Source: Bacteroidota bacterium
GTDB lineage: Bacteria > Bacteroidota > Bacteroidia > NS11-12g > UBA955
Direction of reading: 5' to 3'
Assembly: GCA_005788145.1 (NCBI GenBank)
Contig: SXYY01000056.1
Coordinates: forward strand, 1 to 10,249
Length of the DNA: 10,249 bases
Every line of letters begins with the position of its first letter. Positions within the stretch are counted from its first letter, which is position 1. The position numbers were made by a program, and so were the translations under genes. The notes below the pieces were generated by a model that was not told where the DNA came from, made no database searches, and was given only the letters and a program-made list of their open reading frames with translations. This document shows positions 1-7,183 of the stretch, one piece after another.

Positions 1-1544
1 AAACGCTGTCCCACCTCGATTTGATTCGATTCAAGTCGGTTCCAGGACTTGACCTGATCAACGGTGACACTGTATTTGCGGGAGATGGAGTACAGTGTTT
101 CCCCCGGCTGCACAAAGTGAAACGCATCGTACAATTGCGCATTGTTATCCGATTTTACCGAAGCCGCACCCGATACCCGCTGCAAATACAATTTCCGGTC
201 TACCATCAAAGGCTTCCCATCCAATTGGTTCCATGCGGTGAGCGAATCCACCGACAAGCGATATAACCGCGCGATGGAAAACAAGGTTTCTCCGCGAATG
301 ACGATATGCGTACGCGGTGCGTTGCTTGACCCCGTATTGCTCATAAAATTGCGATAATCTACCTGGGTTTCTTCACTCATTTTTACATTGGGACGGAGGA
401 CGAGAATTTGTCCGGCCGCCACCGTATACCCATCCAAATTATTCCAGCGGGCCAAGTCCAATGCGGTAACATTCATTCGCTGGGCGATGTCTTGCAAGGT
501 CTCGCCTGCCTGGACTTCGTAGACCGTTCCTTTGGGTTTGTTTTCTTGGGTGATGGATCGCTGATTCAATATCAAATCCACCGCATTCACCTGATTGGGG
601 TTGTCGTTCCGCTCCAATATCGCAGGAGATGTTTCGCGTTTTTCTTTCAGGTTAATGACTTCCCCAGGCCTTACTTCCAAACCAGGTTCCAAGCGATTCA
701 GTTTATACAGATGCTTCACTTTCACCCCGTATTTTTGGGAAATTTCACGCATCGTTTCGCCATTTTTTACGGTGTGGTTGTTTTCGATGGCCCTTCTGCG
801 CTTGGGTTTGAGGTAGATGATTTCGCCCGGACTCAGCATATCGCCTTTGGAGATGTCGTTGTATTTATAAATCTGCCAGGTGGACATGTTATACCGTTCT
901 GCCACTTGCTCAGGTGTTTCACCGGGCTTGGCCATGATGGCCTGAATGCCGTTTACTTCCGTGGGTGTGGAGGGTGCGGTAACTCCGGGTGCATAGAAAT
1001 CTTCGCCAAAAATCACCATGGAATCGTACTGACTGAGGCGATACTTTTCAATCACCCCAATGAGAATATTGCCATAATTGGGATTGGTGGCATAACCAGC
1101 CTCGCGCAGACCGTTTGCCCAACCTTTGTAATCGGTGGCACTGAGTTCAAACAACAGAAAATACCGCTTACCGCCTTTCAAAAACAACGAATGATCCCGG
1201 TAGCTGTCGAACGCCGTTTCGTACCCCCGAAAACACTCGTCTTTCGCATCATCATCGGCCAAACAGAACTTGCCCGTCCAATTACTCCGACATTTGATCC
1301 CAAAGTGGTTGTTGCAATTCTTCGCCAACTTGCTATTGCCACTGGCGCTCTCCAAGACCCCTTGTCCGAGCGTTATACTGGCTGGTACGCCGTGGGCACG
1401 CATCTCCTGCATTGCCACAAACTTGAACGAATCGATGTACTGTCGGGTGCTCATCAACTGAGCCGATAGCCCTTCGCACACAAACAGACTCAAACACAAC
1501 ATCCAACACTTACGGCCAAAATATTGCTGAAAAGGAATCTCCAT
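1..1544 (-). CDS. Secreted glucosaminidase (GH73-like) with five LysM repeats, 3' end cut by window edge
   Basis: Reading leftward from ATG at 1544, 514 codons stay open to the window edge, so the C-terminus is missing. Residues 1-28 look like a signal peptide: R11/K12, then a hydrophobic core ending LSAQ. Residues 33-183 resemble the glucosaminidase (FlgJ/GH73) fold, with GQGVLESASGNS at 60-71; E65 is the expected catalytic acid, followed by NNHFGIKC at 78-85. Five LysM repeats follow at about 200-246, 256-300, 341-383, 412-454 and 475-514+, most with the GET-x-x-x-I-(A/S) start and a W/Y-N-x-L core. By family knowledge it cleaves the glycan backbone of peptidoglycan, held there by LysM; the exact bond is inferred. 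It is transcribed divergently from dsbD. M15 is an alternative start, but it would lose the basic N-region of the signal peptide. Confidence 0.9.
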   Translation of the reverse strand, partial: MEIPFQQYFGRKCWMLCLSLFVCEGLSAQLMSTRQYIDSFKFVAMQEMRAHGVPASITLGQGVLESASGNSKLAKNCNNHFGIKCRSNWTGKFCLADDDAKDECFRGYETAFDSYRDHSLFLKGGKRYFLLFELSATDYKGWANGLREAGYATNPNYGNILIGVIEKYRLSQYDSMVIFGEDFYAPGVTAPSTPTEVNGIQAIMAKPGETPEQVAERYNMSTWQIYKYNDISKGDMLSPGEIIYLKPKRRRAIENNHTVKNGETMREISQKYGVKVKHLYKLNRLEPGLEVRPGEVINLKEKRETSPAILERNDNPNQVNAVDLILNQRSITQENKPKGTVYEVQAGETLQDIAQRMNVTALDLARWNNLDGYTVAAGQILVLRPNVKMSEETQVDYRNFMSNTGSSNAPRTHIVIRGETLFSIARLYRLSVDSLTAWNQLDGKPLMVDRKLYLQRVSGAASVKSDNNAQLYDAFHFVQPGETLYSISRKYSVTVDQVKSWNRLESNQIEVGQR

Positions 1545-1549
1545 TGATG

Positions 1550-1581
1550 CAAACCTAGCCCTAGTATCGCAATGCTACCAA
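1550..1581 (-). promoter_or_regulatory. Bacteroidota-type promoter for the LysM glucosaminidase
   Basis: On the minus strand TAGGTTTG (1557-1550) matches the Bacteroidota -7 consensus TAnnTTTG exactly. A TTG (1581-1579) lies 21 nt upstream as a weak -33 element. Only 5 nt (CATCA) separate the -7 box from the ATG at 1544, so the transcript would be nearly leaderless unless translation starts at M15 (ATG at 1502). Confidence 0.45.
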
Positions 1582-1613
1582 CCATTTTATCCAATGAATG
1601 TGCAATACCATGC

Positions 1614-1635
1614 GATAAATCCGCAATAAATCCCG
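1614..1635 (+). repeat. Two 11-bp direct repeats upstream of dsbD, operator-like
   Basis: GATAAATCCGC (1614-1624) and AATAAATCCCG (1625-1635) are adjacent 11-bp units matching at 9 of 11 positions, sharing ATAAATCC. One repeat per helical turn is the arrangement used by some response regulators. The site lies 15 nt before the dsbD start, in the spacer shared with the divergent glucosaminidase gene. A regulatory role is inference. Confidence 0.35.
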
Positions 1636-1650
1636 ATTTTTGTACATATC

Positions 1651-3762
1651 ATGATGAAACGCATTCTGTTCACCCTACTGGCCCTCATCAGTTTCAGCAA
1701 CGCTTGGTCGCAATTCGGTTTTCCAAAACCCGTTTTCAAGCCGAGTTTTTCCAAAACACAAGCCAAAGCGGGCGAGGTAATTGACATCATCATTCGATTT
1801 GATGTAGCCAAGGGCTTTCATGTATACAGTGAAAAAAGTGATTGTGGAGACGACAATGGTCCCATCCGCGCGAGCATTGATTTCACACCCAACCCCAGCT
1901 ACCAATTGGTGGGCAAATTTTATGGCGTGGGCGATCACATGGTGAAAGAAACCGATGTCTTCAATTGCAGCACCGGCGAGTTTACAGGCAAAGGCGAGTT
2001 TCGACAGAAAATCAAAGTATTGAAAAGCATACCCGCTGGCGGGATTCAAATGTTGTTCAACGGGCAGATTTGCAACGAAGGCGGATGCGATAACATCAGA
2101 GACGTGAAAATTACGAGCCCTGCCCTCGAAGTCATAGGCACAGCAGTAGCAGACCAGTCGCTGTCATTGCCCGCAACGCCAAGTCCTGTTGCGGAATCCG
2201 TGGACACAGTAGCAACCACCGTTACCGAAGCCCCCATCGCCGTGAGTGCAGAAGCTCCGGCCTATAAACAAGCAAGGGTGTTGCCGTTGAAAACCTTTAA
2301 CGGACAAGCCAATGAAGAACAGAGCAGCGGATTCTTGGGATTGTTCATTTTGGCGTTCGTGAGTGGATTAACCGCCTTGTTAACCCCTTGTGTATTCCCG
2401 ATGATCCCCATGACGGTCTCGTTTTTCATCAAAAACAACAACCGCAAAATTGCCCTGCGTGATGCGGGAATATTCTCATTGAGTCTGATTGGATTTTACA
2501 CCATTATCGGAACCATCGTTGCCATCAGTTTCGGCTCAAACGCCGCCAACTTCGTGAGCACCCATTGGATTCCCAATATTTTCTTCACCCTCATTTTTAT
2601 CGTTTTTGCCGCGAGTTTTTTTGGCGCCTTTGAAATCACCCTTCCCTCTTGGATCGTGAACAAAGTAGACAAACAGGCCGACAAAGGGGGCATTTCCGGT
2701 GCGATTTTCATGGCTATAACCATCGCCTTGGTTTCGTTCTCGTGTACCGGTCCCATTGTTGGAACCGTGCTCGTGGAAGCAGTTCATGGCGATACTTTAC
2801 GTCCTGTTGTGGGCATGTTCGGCTTCTCATTGGCCTTCGCCTTGCCCTTTGGATTGCTGGCCTTGTTTCCTTCTTGGTTGAACAACCTACCCAAAAGCGG
2901 CGGTTGGCTGAACAGCGTTAAAGTGGTGTTGGGATTTGTTGAATTGGCTTTTGCCCTGAAATTCTTGAGCATCCCCGACCAAACCTACCATTGGGGCATC
3001 TTGGATCGCGAAATTTACCTCGCCATTTGGATTGTGATCTTCTCGTTGATGGGATTGTATTTGCTGGGCAAAATCAAATTCTCACACGACAGCGATGTGC
3101 AATATTTGAGTGTGCCTCGTTTGGGATTGGTGATTGCCACCTTCACCTTCGTGGCATACATGATTCCGGGTATGTGGGGTGCGCCATTAAAAGGCTTGGC
3201 CGGTTATTTGCCACCCTTGAGCACCCAAGACTTTAACAGCAACATCAAAGGTGGCGCCCATGGCGATGGCAACATCACAACAACGCCCTCCTACACAAAT
3301 CAATTGCACATCCCTCATGGATTGGTGGGCTACTACGACTACGACGAAGCCCTTGCCGCTGCTAGAGAACTGAAAAAGCCTTTGTTCATTGACTTCACCG
3401 GACATGGTTGTGTGAACTGCCGAAAAATGGAAGAAAAAGTTTGGTCTGACCAAGCGGTTTTGGACATCCTAACAAAAGACTATGTGATTGTCTCTCTTTA
3501 TGTAGACGATAAGAAAATCAATTTACCAGAGTCGCAGTGGTTTAGCACGCCCGACGGAAAAAAAATCACCAAGTTGGGCGATAAAAATGCCCATATAGAA
3601 GAGGCTTATTTTGGCAAAACCACTCAACCGTTATACTGCTTGTTGGATGCCAACGAAAACTTGCTTCAACCCGCTTTGGGTGCGGACCACTTCAAATTTG
3701 CTGTGGATCCGTTCGTGGAATTCCTGAAAGCGGGCGTAGATCAATACAACAAACGCAAATAA
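1651..3762 (+). CDS. dsbD: Thiol:disulfide interchange protein DsbD
   Basis: This is a 703-residue protein with the full three-part DsbD architecture. Residues 1-20 form a signal peptide (MMKRILF..., ending NAWSQ). Residues 25-165 are the periplasmic N-terminal domain with C141 and C146 (CNEGGC), the expected redox pair. A Pro/Ala/Thr-rich linker follows (about 166-225). The membrane domain spans about 227-510, with its two cysteines in LTPCVFP (C247) and SFSCTGP (C365). The C-terminal thioredoxin domain (about 555-703) carries GHGCVNC (C587, C590). The family passes electrons from cytoplasmic thioredoxin across the membrane to periplasmic or outer-membrane partners, such as disulfide isomerases and cytochrome c maturation proteins. 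Start is ATG 1651 or the adjacent ATG 1654. No close promoter match was found: GATTTTTG at 1635 misses the consensus by one base and lacks a -33 element. It leads the operon-like run with gmhA. Confidence 0.93.
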   Translation: MMKRILFTLLALISFSNAWSQFGFPKPVFKPSFSKTQAKAGEVIDIIIRFDVAKGFHVYSEKSDCGDDNGPIRASIDFTPNPSYQLVGKFYGVGDHMVKETDVFNCSTGEFTGKGEFRQKIKVLKSIPAGGIQMLFNGQICNEGGCDNIRDVKITSPALEVIGTAVADQSLSLPATPSPVAESVDTVATTVTEAPIAVSAEAPAYKQARVLPLKTFNGQANEEQSSGFLGLFILAFVSGLTALLTPCVFPMIPMTVSFFIKNNNRKIALRDAGIFSLSLIGFYTIIGTIVAISFGSNAANFVSTHWIPNIFFTLIFIVFAASFFGAFEITLPSWIVNKVDKQADKGGISGAIFMAITIALVSFSCTGPIVGTVLVEAVHGDTLRPVVGMFGFSLAFALPFGLLALFPSWLNNLPKSGGWLNSVKVVLGFVELAFALKFLSIPDQTYHWGILDREIYLAIWIVIFSLMGLYLLGKIKFSHDSDVQYLSVPRLGLVIATFTFVAYMIPGMWGAPLKGLAGYLPPLSTQDFNSNIKGGAHGDGNITTTPSYTNQLHIPHGLVGYYDYDEALAAARELKKPLFIDFTGHGCVNCRKMEEKVWSDQAVLDILTKDYVIVSLYVDDKKINLPESQWFSTPDGKKITKLGDKNAHIEEAYFGKTTQPLYCLLDANENLLQPALGADHFKFAVDPFVEFLKAGVDQYNKRK

Positions 3763-3771
3763 TTGCCAACC

Positions 3772-4353
3772 ATGAATCAACGCATTCTATCGCACTTTCA
3801 AGAAGCCATGCAAACTTTGCAACGGTTCATGGAGGATGCTGAGCAAATGAACAACATCGACCGGGCCGCCCAAGCCATGATTCAAGCCATCAAAACCGAG
3901 GGCAAAATCCTATCTTGTGGCAATGGGGGCAGTCATTGCGATGCAATGCACTTTGCAGAAGAACTCACAGGCCGATACCGCGATAACCGTCCAGGCATTG
4001 CCGCCATCGCCATCAGTGATGTAAGTCACATCAGTTGTGTGGGTAACGACTTCGGCTATGATCAAATTTTCTCCAGGTACATAGAAGCCGTTGGAAGAAA
4101 AGGTGATGTATTGGTGGCCATCAGCACGAGTGGAAATAGCGCCAATATTGTTAAAGCCATCGAAGCTGCCAAATCAAAAGGCATGACGGTGGTGGGTTTA
4201 ACGGGTAAGGACGGAGGGAAAATGGCCAGCTTGGTGGATATTGAGATTCGTGCACCCCACGCCCCCTTCGCCGATCGCGCGCAAGAGATTCACATCAAGG
4301 TCATTCACTCCCTGATCGATTCCATCGAGGTAGGATTGGATTACGCGAAATAA
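3772..4353 (+). CDS. gmhA: Phosphoheptose (sedoheptulose 7-phosphate) isomerase GmhA
   Basis: The 193-residue product matches E. coli GmhA (192 residues) in length and, from memory of that sequence, nearly identically over long blocks. Examples are SCGNGGSHCDAMHFAEELTG (48-67), AISDVSHISCVGNDFG (80-95) and STSGNSAN (118-125). The metal or catalytic residues expected from E. coli (H61, E65, Q172, H180) appear here as H60, E64, Q171 and H179. It is a SIS-fold cytosolic enzyme that converts sedoheptulose 7-phosphate to D-glycero-D-manno-heptose 7-phosphate, the first step towards ADP- or GDP-heptose for LPS or other glycans. I chose ATG 3772; an upstream in-frame TTG at 3763 directly follows the dsbD stop and is less likely. 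The gap after dsbD is 9 nt, implying cotranscription. No other heptose-pathway gene is in the window. Confidence 0.95.
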   Translation: MNQRILSHFQEAMQTLQRFMEDAEQMNNIDRAAQAMIQAIKTEGKILSCGNGGSHCDAMHFAEELTGRYRDNRPGIAAIAISDVSHISCVGNDFGYDQIFSRYIEAVGRKGDVLVAISTSGNSANIVKAIEAAKSKGMTVVGLTGKDGGKMASLVDIEIRAPHAPFADRAQEIHIKVIHSLIDSIEVGLDYAK

Positions 4354-4369
4354 TCGTATTATTGTCCCA

Positions 4370-5602
4370 ATGCATTTCATCGGATTTATCGGCATCGCAG
4401 TCATTTTCGCACTCGCCTTTGCCCTATCAAATAATCGCAAAGCCATTAATTACCGTACCATTGGCGTAGGCTTATTGCTTCAGGTCATTCTCGCGGTATT
4501 TATCTTGAAGACCCCGATGGGAAAATCCGTGTTTGCGACATTGGGCAAGATGGTTCAGAAACTGTTGCAGTTCTCCGACAAAGGAGCTGAATTCATATTT
4601 GGTCCGTTGGCCAGAGACGCCCAAATGCAAGAAGTATTCGGACAGAATTTCATCTTCTTTTTCCGGGTGATGCCTACGATTATTTTCATTGCGGTATTGG
4701 TGAAAATCTTCTACCACATTGGTGTTTTACAATGGGTCATCAAGCAAATTGCCAGGGGAATGCACTATTTGATGCACGTGAGTGGCAGTGAGGCCTTGAG
4801 CAATATTTCATCGGCGTTTGTGGGACAGGTGGAAGCCCAGTTGATGATCGGTCCGTATGTAAAGGGCATGACAAACAGCGAATTATTGGCTTCAATGACG
4901 GGCTCTATGGCCTGTATTGCCGGCGGTGTGATGGCTACTTATATTCAGATGGGTATCGACGCAAGCAGTTTGTTGGCGGCAAGCATCATGGCGGCTCCCG
5001 GGGCTTTGGTAATCTCAAAAATCGTGTGGCCAGAGACGGAAGTCAGTGAAACCGCGGGTACAGTAAAATTGGAAGTCAAAAAAGAGAATGCCAATCTATT
5101 GGATGCCATCTCTCAGGGTGCTTCGGAAGGTTTGGGCGTCGCCTTAAATGTTGTGGCGATGTTGCTCGGCTTCTTGGCATTGATATACCTGTTCGATTTT
5201 GTTTTGGGGAGTTTGGGTGGTTTGGTTGGATTAAAACTTTCCTTGGAATCCCTGCTTGGCTATGTATTTTCGGGCTTCGCATACATCATGGGCGTGCCGA
5301 GTCAAGATGCACAGGCCGTGGGTGGGTTGATGGGAACAAAGTTGGTGGTTAACGAATTTGTGGGATACCTACACTTGAAAGAAATCACGAGCACCTTGCA
5401 GCCAGTGAGTGTGGTGATTGCCACTTTTGCCCTTTGTGGTTTTGCGAATTTTAGCTCCATCGCGATTCAAGTGGGTGGGATTGGTAAAATTGCACCTTCG
5501 CGCCGACAAGACCTCGCCAAGCTGGGCGTAAAAGCATTGATTTGCGGCACCTTAGCCAACTATCTGAGTGCCACAATTGCGGGCATCTTATTGTGGCTTT
5601 AA
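4370..5602 (+). CDS. nupC: Concentrative nucleoside transporter (CNT family)
   Basis: This 410-residue polytopic membrane protein has the CNT family order: an N-terminal three-helix region (3-20, 29-46 and nearby), the first core repeat with GQVEAQ (152-157), then SMTGSMACIAGGVMATY (175-191). The second repeat carries VVNEF (326-330) and FANFSSIAIQVGGIG (358-372). Q153, E155, E329, N360 and S363 correspond to nucleoside- and cation-site residues known in Vibrio cholerae CNT. The residue between Q153 and E155, usually Thr or Ser, is Val here. The family imports nucleosides with Na+ or H+; the ion and substrate range cannot be read from sequence. It sits 16 nt after gmhA and is probably the last gene of that transcript. 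The symbol marks the family, not proven equivalence to E. coli NupC. Confidence 0.9.
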   Translation: MHFIGFIGIAVIFALAFALSNNRKAINYRTIGVGLLLQVILAVFILKTPMGKSVFATLGKMVQKLLQFSDKGAEFIFGPLARDAQMQEVFGQNFIFFFRVMPTIIFIAVLVKIFYHIGVLQWVIKQIARGMHYLMHVSGSEALSNISSAFVGQVEAQLMIGPYVKGMTNSELLASMTGSMACIAGGVMATYIQMGIDASSLLAASIMAAPGALVISKIVWPETEVSETAGTVKLEVKKENANLLDAISQGASEGLGVALNVVAMLLGFLALIYLFDFVLGSLGGLVGLKLSLESLLGYVFSGFAYIMGVPSQDAQAVGGLMGTKLVVNEFVGYLHLKEITSTLQPVSVVIATFALCGFANFSSIAIQVGGIGKIAPSRRQDLAKLGVKALICGTLANYLSATIAGILLWL

Positions 5603-5609
5603 ACGCACG

Positions 5610-5633
5610 CTACATTCCTTATATATGTATGTA
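5610..5633. terminator. Weak dyad between convergent nupC and rhomboid genes
   Basis: CTACAT (5610-5615) and ATGTAG (5628-5633) form a 6-bp inverted repeat around a 12-nt AT-rich loop, straddling the rhomboid stop codon. There is no T-tract on either side. It is the only dyad seen in the 16-nt convergent gap, so it is offered only as a weak bidirectional terminator candidate. Confidence 0.2.
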
Positions 5634-6275
5634 GGGATCATCCAATTCGCCATTCTCCTGATTGTCATCGCCATCGCGCAATTCCATCTCTCTTGGAATA
5701 CTGGGTAACCACTGACGTACTTTCCATCGTGCGATGACAGCACCCACTATCAACCCACTGATGTGTCCTTGCCATGACACTTTCGGATCCACTGGCAACA
5801 ATCCCCAAAAGAAGCCACCATAAATCAAGAGAACCAAGAAGAAAATGGCCATGGATTGTTTGGTTTTTTGAATGATTGCCGCGGTGAGGATAAATCCACC
5901 AAAAGCATACACCCATATGGATGCACCAATATGTGCTAATCCCGTGCGCGCTAGATCCATGCCCACATTTCCGATGACCCACAAAAGCAATGAGGCCAAA
6001 AAGTGCTGAACAATCCAGAACCTAAACCACTGTGTTGGAAATTGAATCATAAAGAGGGCAGAAAAAACCGTTAGGGCGATGACATTACCCCAAAGGTGAT
6101 CCCAAGAGCCGTGAACAAAAGCACCCAACCAGATGCCCTTCCACTGATGAATATTCAACGGGAAAATGGCCCATGTTGCATCGCCAAACCACTGGGGTGT
6201 ACCGTATTGAAAAATCAACAACAAGCACAAGAGAACCGCAAGGGATGCCAAAATTGAAGACCTGCGAATCAACAT
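5619..6275 (-). CDS. Rhomboid family intramembrane serine protease
   Basis: The 218-residue protein has about six hydrophobic helices and the rhomboid signatures in order. HLWGN (60-64) supplies the H-x-x-x-N of helix 2. HIGAS (115-119) gives the nucleophile S119. GHISGLIVG (170-178) gives the catalytic partner H171 and the H-x-x-G-x-x-x-G packing motif. The family cleaves transmembrane proteins within or near the bilayer; the substrate here is unknown. The usual GxSG is GASI, with Ile in place of the Gly after the serine, and the following helix reads VYAFGG. The last 20 residues are a polar acidic tail (DGDDNQENGELDD). It is the last gene of a minus-strand run, 12 nt after the acetyltransferase, and converges with nupC. 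Confidence 0.88.
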   Translation of the reverse strand: MLIRRSSILASLAVLLCLLLIFQYGTPQWFGDATWAIFPLNIHQWKGIWLGAFVHGSWDHLWGNVIALTVFSALFMIQFPTQWFRFWIVQHFLASLLLWVIGNVGMDLARTGLAHIGASIWVYAFGGFILTAAIIQKTKQSMAIFFLVLLIYGGFFWGLLPVDPKVSWQGHISGLIVGAVIARWKVRQWLPSIPREMELRDGDDNQENGELDDPYIHI

Positions 6276-6287
6276 GGAATAAAGGTA

Positions 6288-6737
6288 CTAAAAATCAATG
6301 GAAGCGTTAAGCCACCCCTCTTCAACGTGGGCACCATAGCCTTTGTAAAATTCAATGGCCGGTGTATTCCAATCCAGGACTTGCCACACCATTCTGCGAT
6401 AATTCTGTCGCTTGGCATGATCAATACACATTTCAAACAAAGCCTTTCCTATCCCTTTACCGCGTTGCGCTTCTGTTACGATAAGGTCTTCCAAATACAG
6501 AACAGGGCCTTTCCAAGTTGAATATCGAACGTAACAAAGGGCTAGTCCAACAACAACATCGTCTTGTAAAGCGACCCATGAAACAAAATGTGGGTTTTCA
6601 GAGAATCCAGAAGAAAGCAGCGTTGCTTCTGTGGCCACAACTTCTTGCGGTGCTTTTTCAAAATGCGCCAACTCTTGAATCAACTGCATCATTGCAGTGA
6701 TGTCGGTAGGAACGGAAGGACGAATGATAAACGACAC
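6288..6737 (-). CDS. GNAT acetyltransferase, spermidine/spermine N1-acetyltransferase (SSAT)-like
   Basis: This is a 149-residue single-domain GNAT protein. The acetyl-CoA loop is QRGKGIG (91-97), preceded by YLEDLIV (81-87). FYKGYGA (130-136) contains Y131, aligned with the general-acid tyrosine of the fold. The YLED block and the C-terminal VEEGW (138-142) resemble human SSAT/SAT2, which acetylate polyamines or thialysine. That points to a small polyamine-like amine as substrate, but it is inference from similarity. Translation begins at GTG 6737: the codon two before it is an in-frame TAA (the upstream gene's stop), and the GTG gives the expected family N-terminus (MSFIIRPS). It lies 3 nt after the T9SS mini-protein and 12 nt before the rhomboid gene, so the three are probably cotranscribed. 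Confidence 0.87.
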   Translation of the reverse strand: MSFIIRPSVPTDITAMMQLIQELAHFEKAPQEVVATEATLLSSGFSENPHFVSWVALQDDVVVGLALCYVRYSTWKGPVLYLEDLIVTEAQRGKGIGKALFEMCIDHAKRQNYRRMVWQVLDWNTPAIEFYKGYGAHVEEGWLNASIDF

Positions 6738-6740
6738 TAA

Positions 6741-7115
6741 TTAGCGGATAGCCAATTTCAATGTTTTGGTGGAATCACCACTTTTAATTTGGAGGAAGTA
6801 AATACCTTTGTCGAGCATGGCGTCACCCAAATCAATTCTTACCTGACCGGTTGTGTAATCCGACTTGCGAATGGGGTAAGAGTAAACCACTTTGCCCAAA
6901 ACATCGTTCACCACGATGACAGCATCGGGGTATTGGGCTTCAGTGAATTGTAAGTTTACATAGAAGTAAGAACCGGTCACTGGATTGGGGTTTAGGGTAA
7001 AGGTAGGACCTTGACCTGCAACCTCAGCAGGAGGTAAATCAGGACGAGCCATCGCTTCTACACTGCCTGTGGCAAGTGCAAAAAACAAAATAACTAGCGC
7101 CAGAATACGGTTCAT
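6741..7115 (-). CDS. Small secreted protein consisting almost only of a T9SS type A sorting domain
   Basis: From ATG 7115 the product is 124 residues. Residues 1-21 are a signal peptide (MNRILALVILFF...SVEA). A short Pro-rich linker follows (22-37). Residues 38-124 look like a Por secretion (T9SS) C-terminal domain: FTLNPNPVTG (39-48), VVNDVLGKVV, LDKGIYFLQI and a terminal KTLKLAIR. Such domains normally direct a large passenger across the outer membrane and are then removed or anchored; here there is no passenger. An in-frame ATG at 7151 is unlikely, because it lies inside the upstream terminator hairpin and ahead of the promoter, and it would put polar residues before the signal peptide. 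The gene has its own promoter 5 nt before the start and is followed by the acetyltransferase and rhomboid genes. Confidence 0.85.
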   Translation of the reverse strand: MNRILALVILFFALATGSVEAMARPDLPPAEVAGQGPTFTLNPNPVTGSYFYVNLQFTEAQYPDAVIVVNDVLGKVVYSYPIRKSDYTTGQVRIDLGDAMLDKGIYFLQIKSGDSTKTLKLAIR

Positions 7116-7120
7116 AAGAA

Positions 7121-7152
7121 CAAAGTTAAAAAAAAAGGTGTTTGTTTCCAAA
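7121..7152 (-). promoter_or_regulatory. Bacteroidota-type promoter for the T9SS mini-protein, overlapping a terminator
   Basis: On the minus strand TAACTTTG (7128-7121) is an exact TAnnTTTG -7 box. TTTG (7152-7149) lies 20 nt upstream as the -33 element. The first T of the -7 box is the last T of the preceding terminator's T-tract, and the -33 element sits in the stem. Only TTCTT separates the box from the ATG at 7115, so the message should have almost no leader. Confidence 0.6.
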
Positions 7153-7161
7153 CACCTTTTT
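7128..7161 (-). terminator. Rho-independent terminator of the small lipoprotein gene
   Basis: Read on the minus strand, AAAAAGGTGTTTG pairs perfectly with CAAACACCTTTTT around a GAAA tetraloop. The GC-containing stem is GGTGTTTG/CAAACACC, and nine T follow (7136-7128). It starts 22 nt after the lipoprotein stop. Because A- and T-runs flank both sides it could also stop plus-strand transcripts. Confidence 0.85.
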
Positions 7162-7183
7162 AAATTTCTTTTTTAAGAACTGA

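Noticed and set aside
408..1469. A 353-codon open frame on the plus strand
   Set aside because: It lies wholly opposite the glucosaminidase gene, whose minus-strand frame shows a signal peptide, GH73 motifs and five LysM repeats. The plus-strand translation has no recognisable domain.
1635..1642. GATTTTTG as the -7 box of dsbD
   Set aside because: The first base of TAnnTTTG is wrong and no TTTG or TTG lies 19-21 nt upstream.
3763..3771. TTG at 3763 as the gmhA start
   Set aside because: ATG at 3772 gives a length matching the known enzyme, and nothing favours the weaker codon.
6276..6290. TACCTTTA just before the rhomboid start as a -7 box
   Set aside because: The final G is missing, there is no clear -33 element, and the gene is only 12 nt downstream of the acetyltransferase, so cotranscription is simpler.
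7113..7151. Upstream ATG at 7151 as start of the T9SS mini-protein
   Set aside because: It lies inside the terminator hairpin and ahead of the promoter, and adds a polar stretch before an otherwise normal signal peptide.
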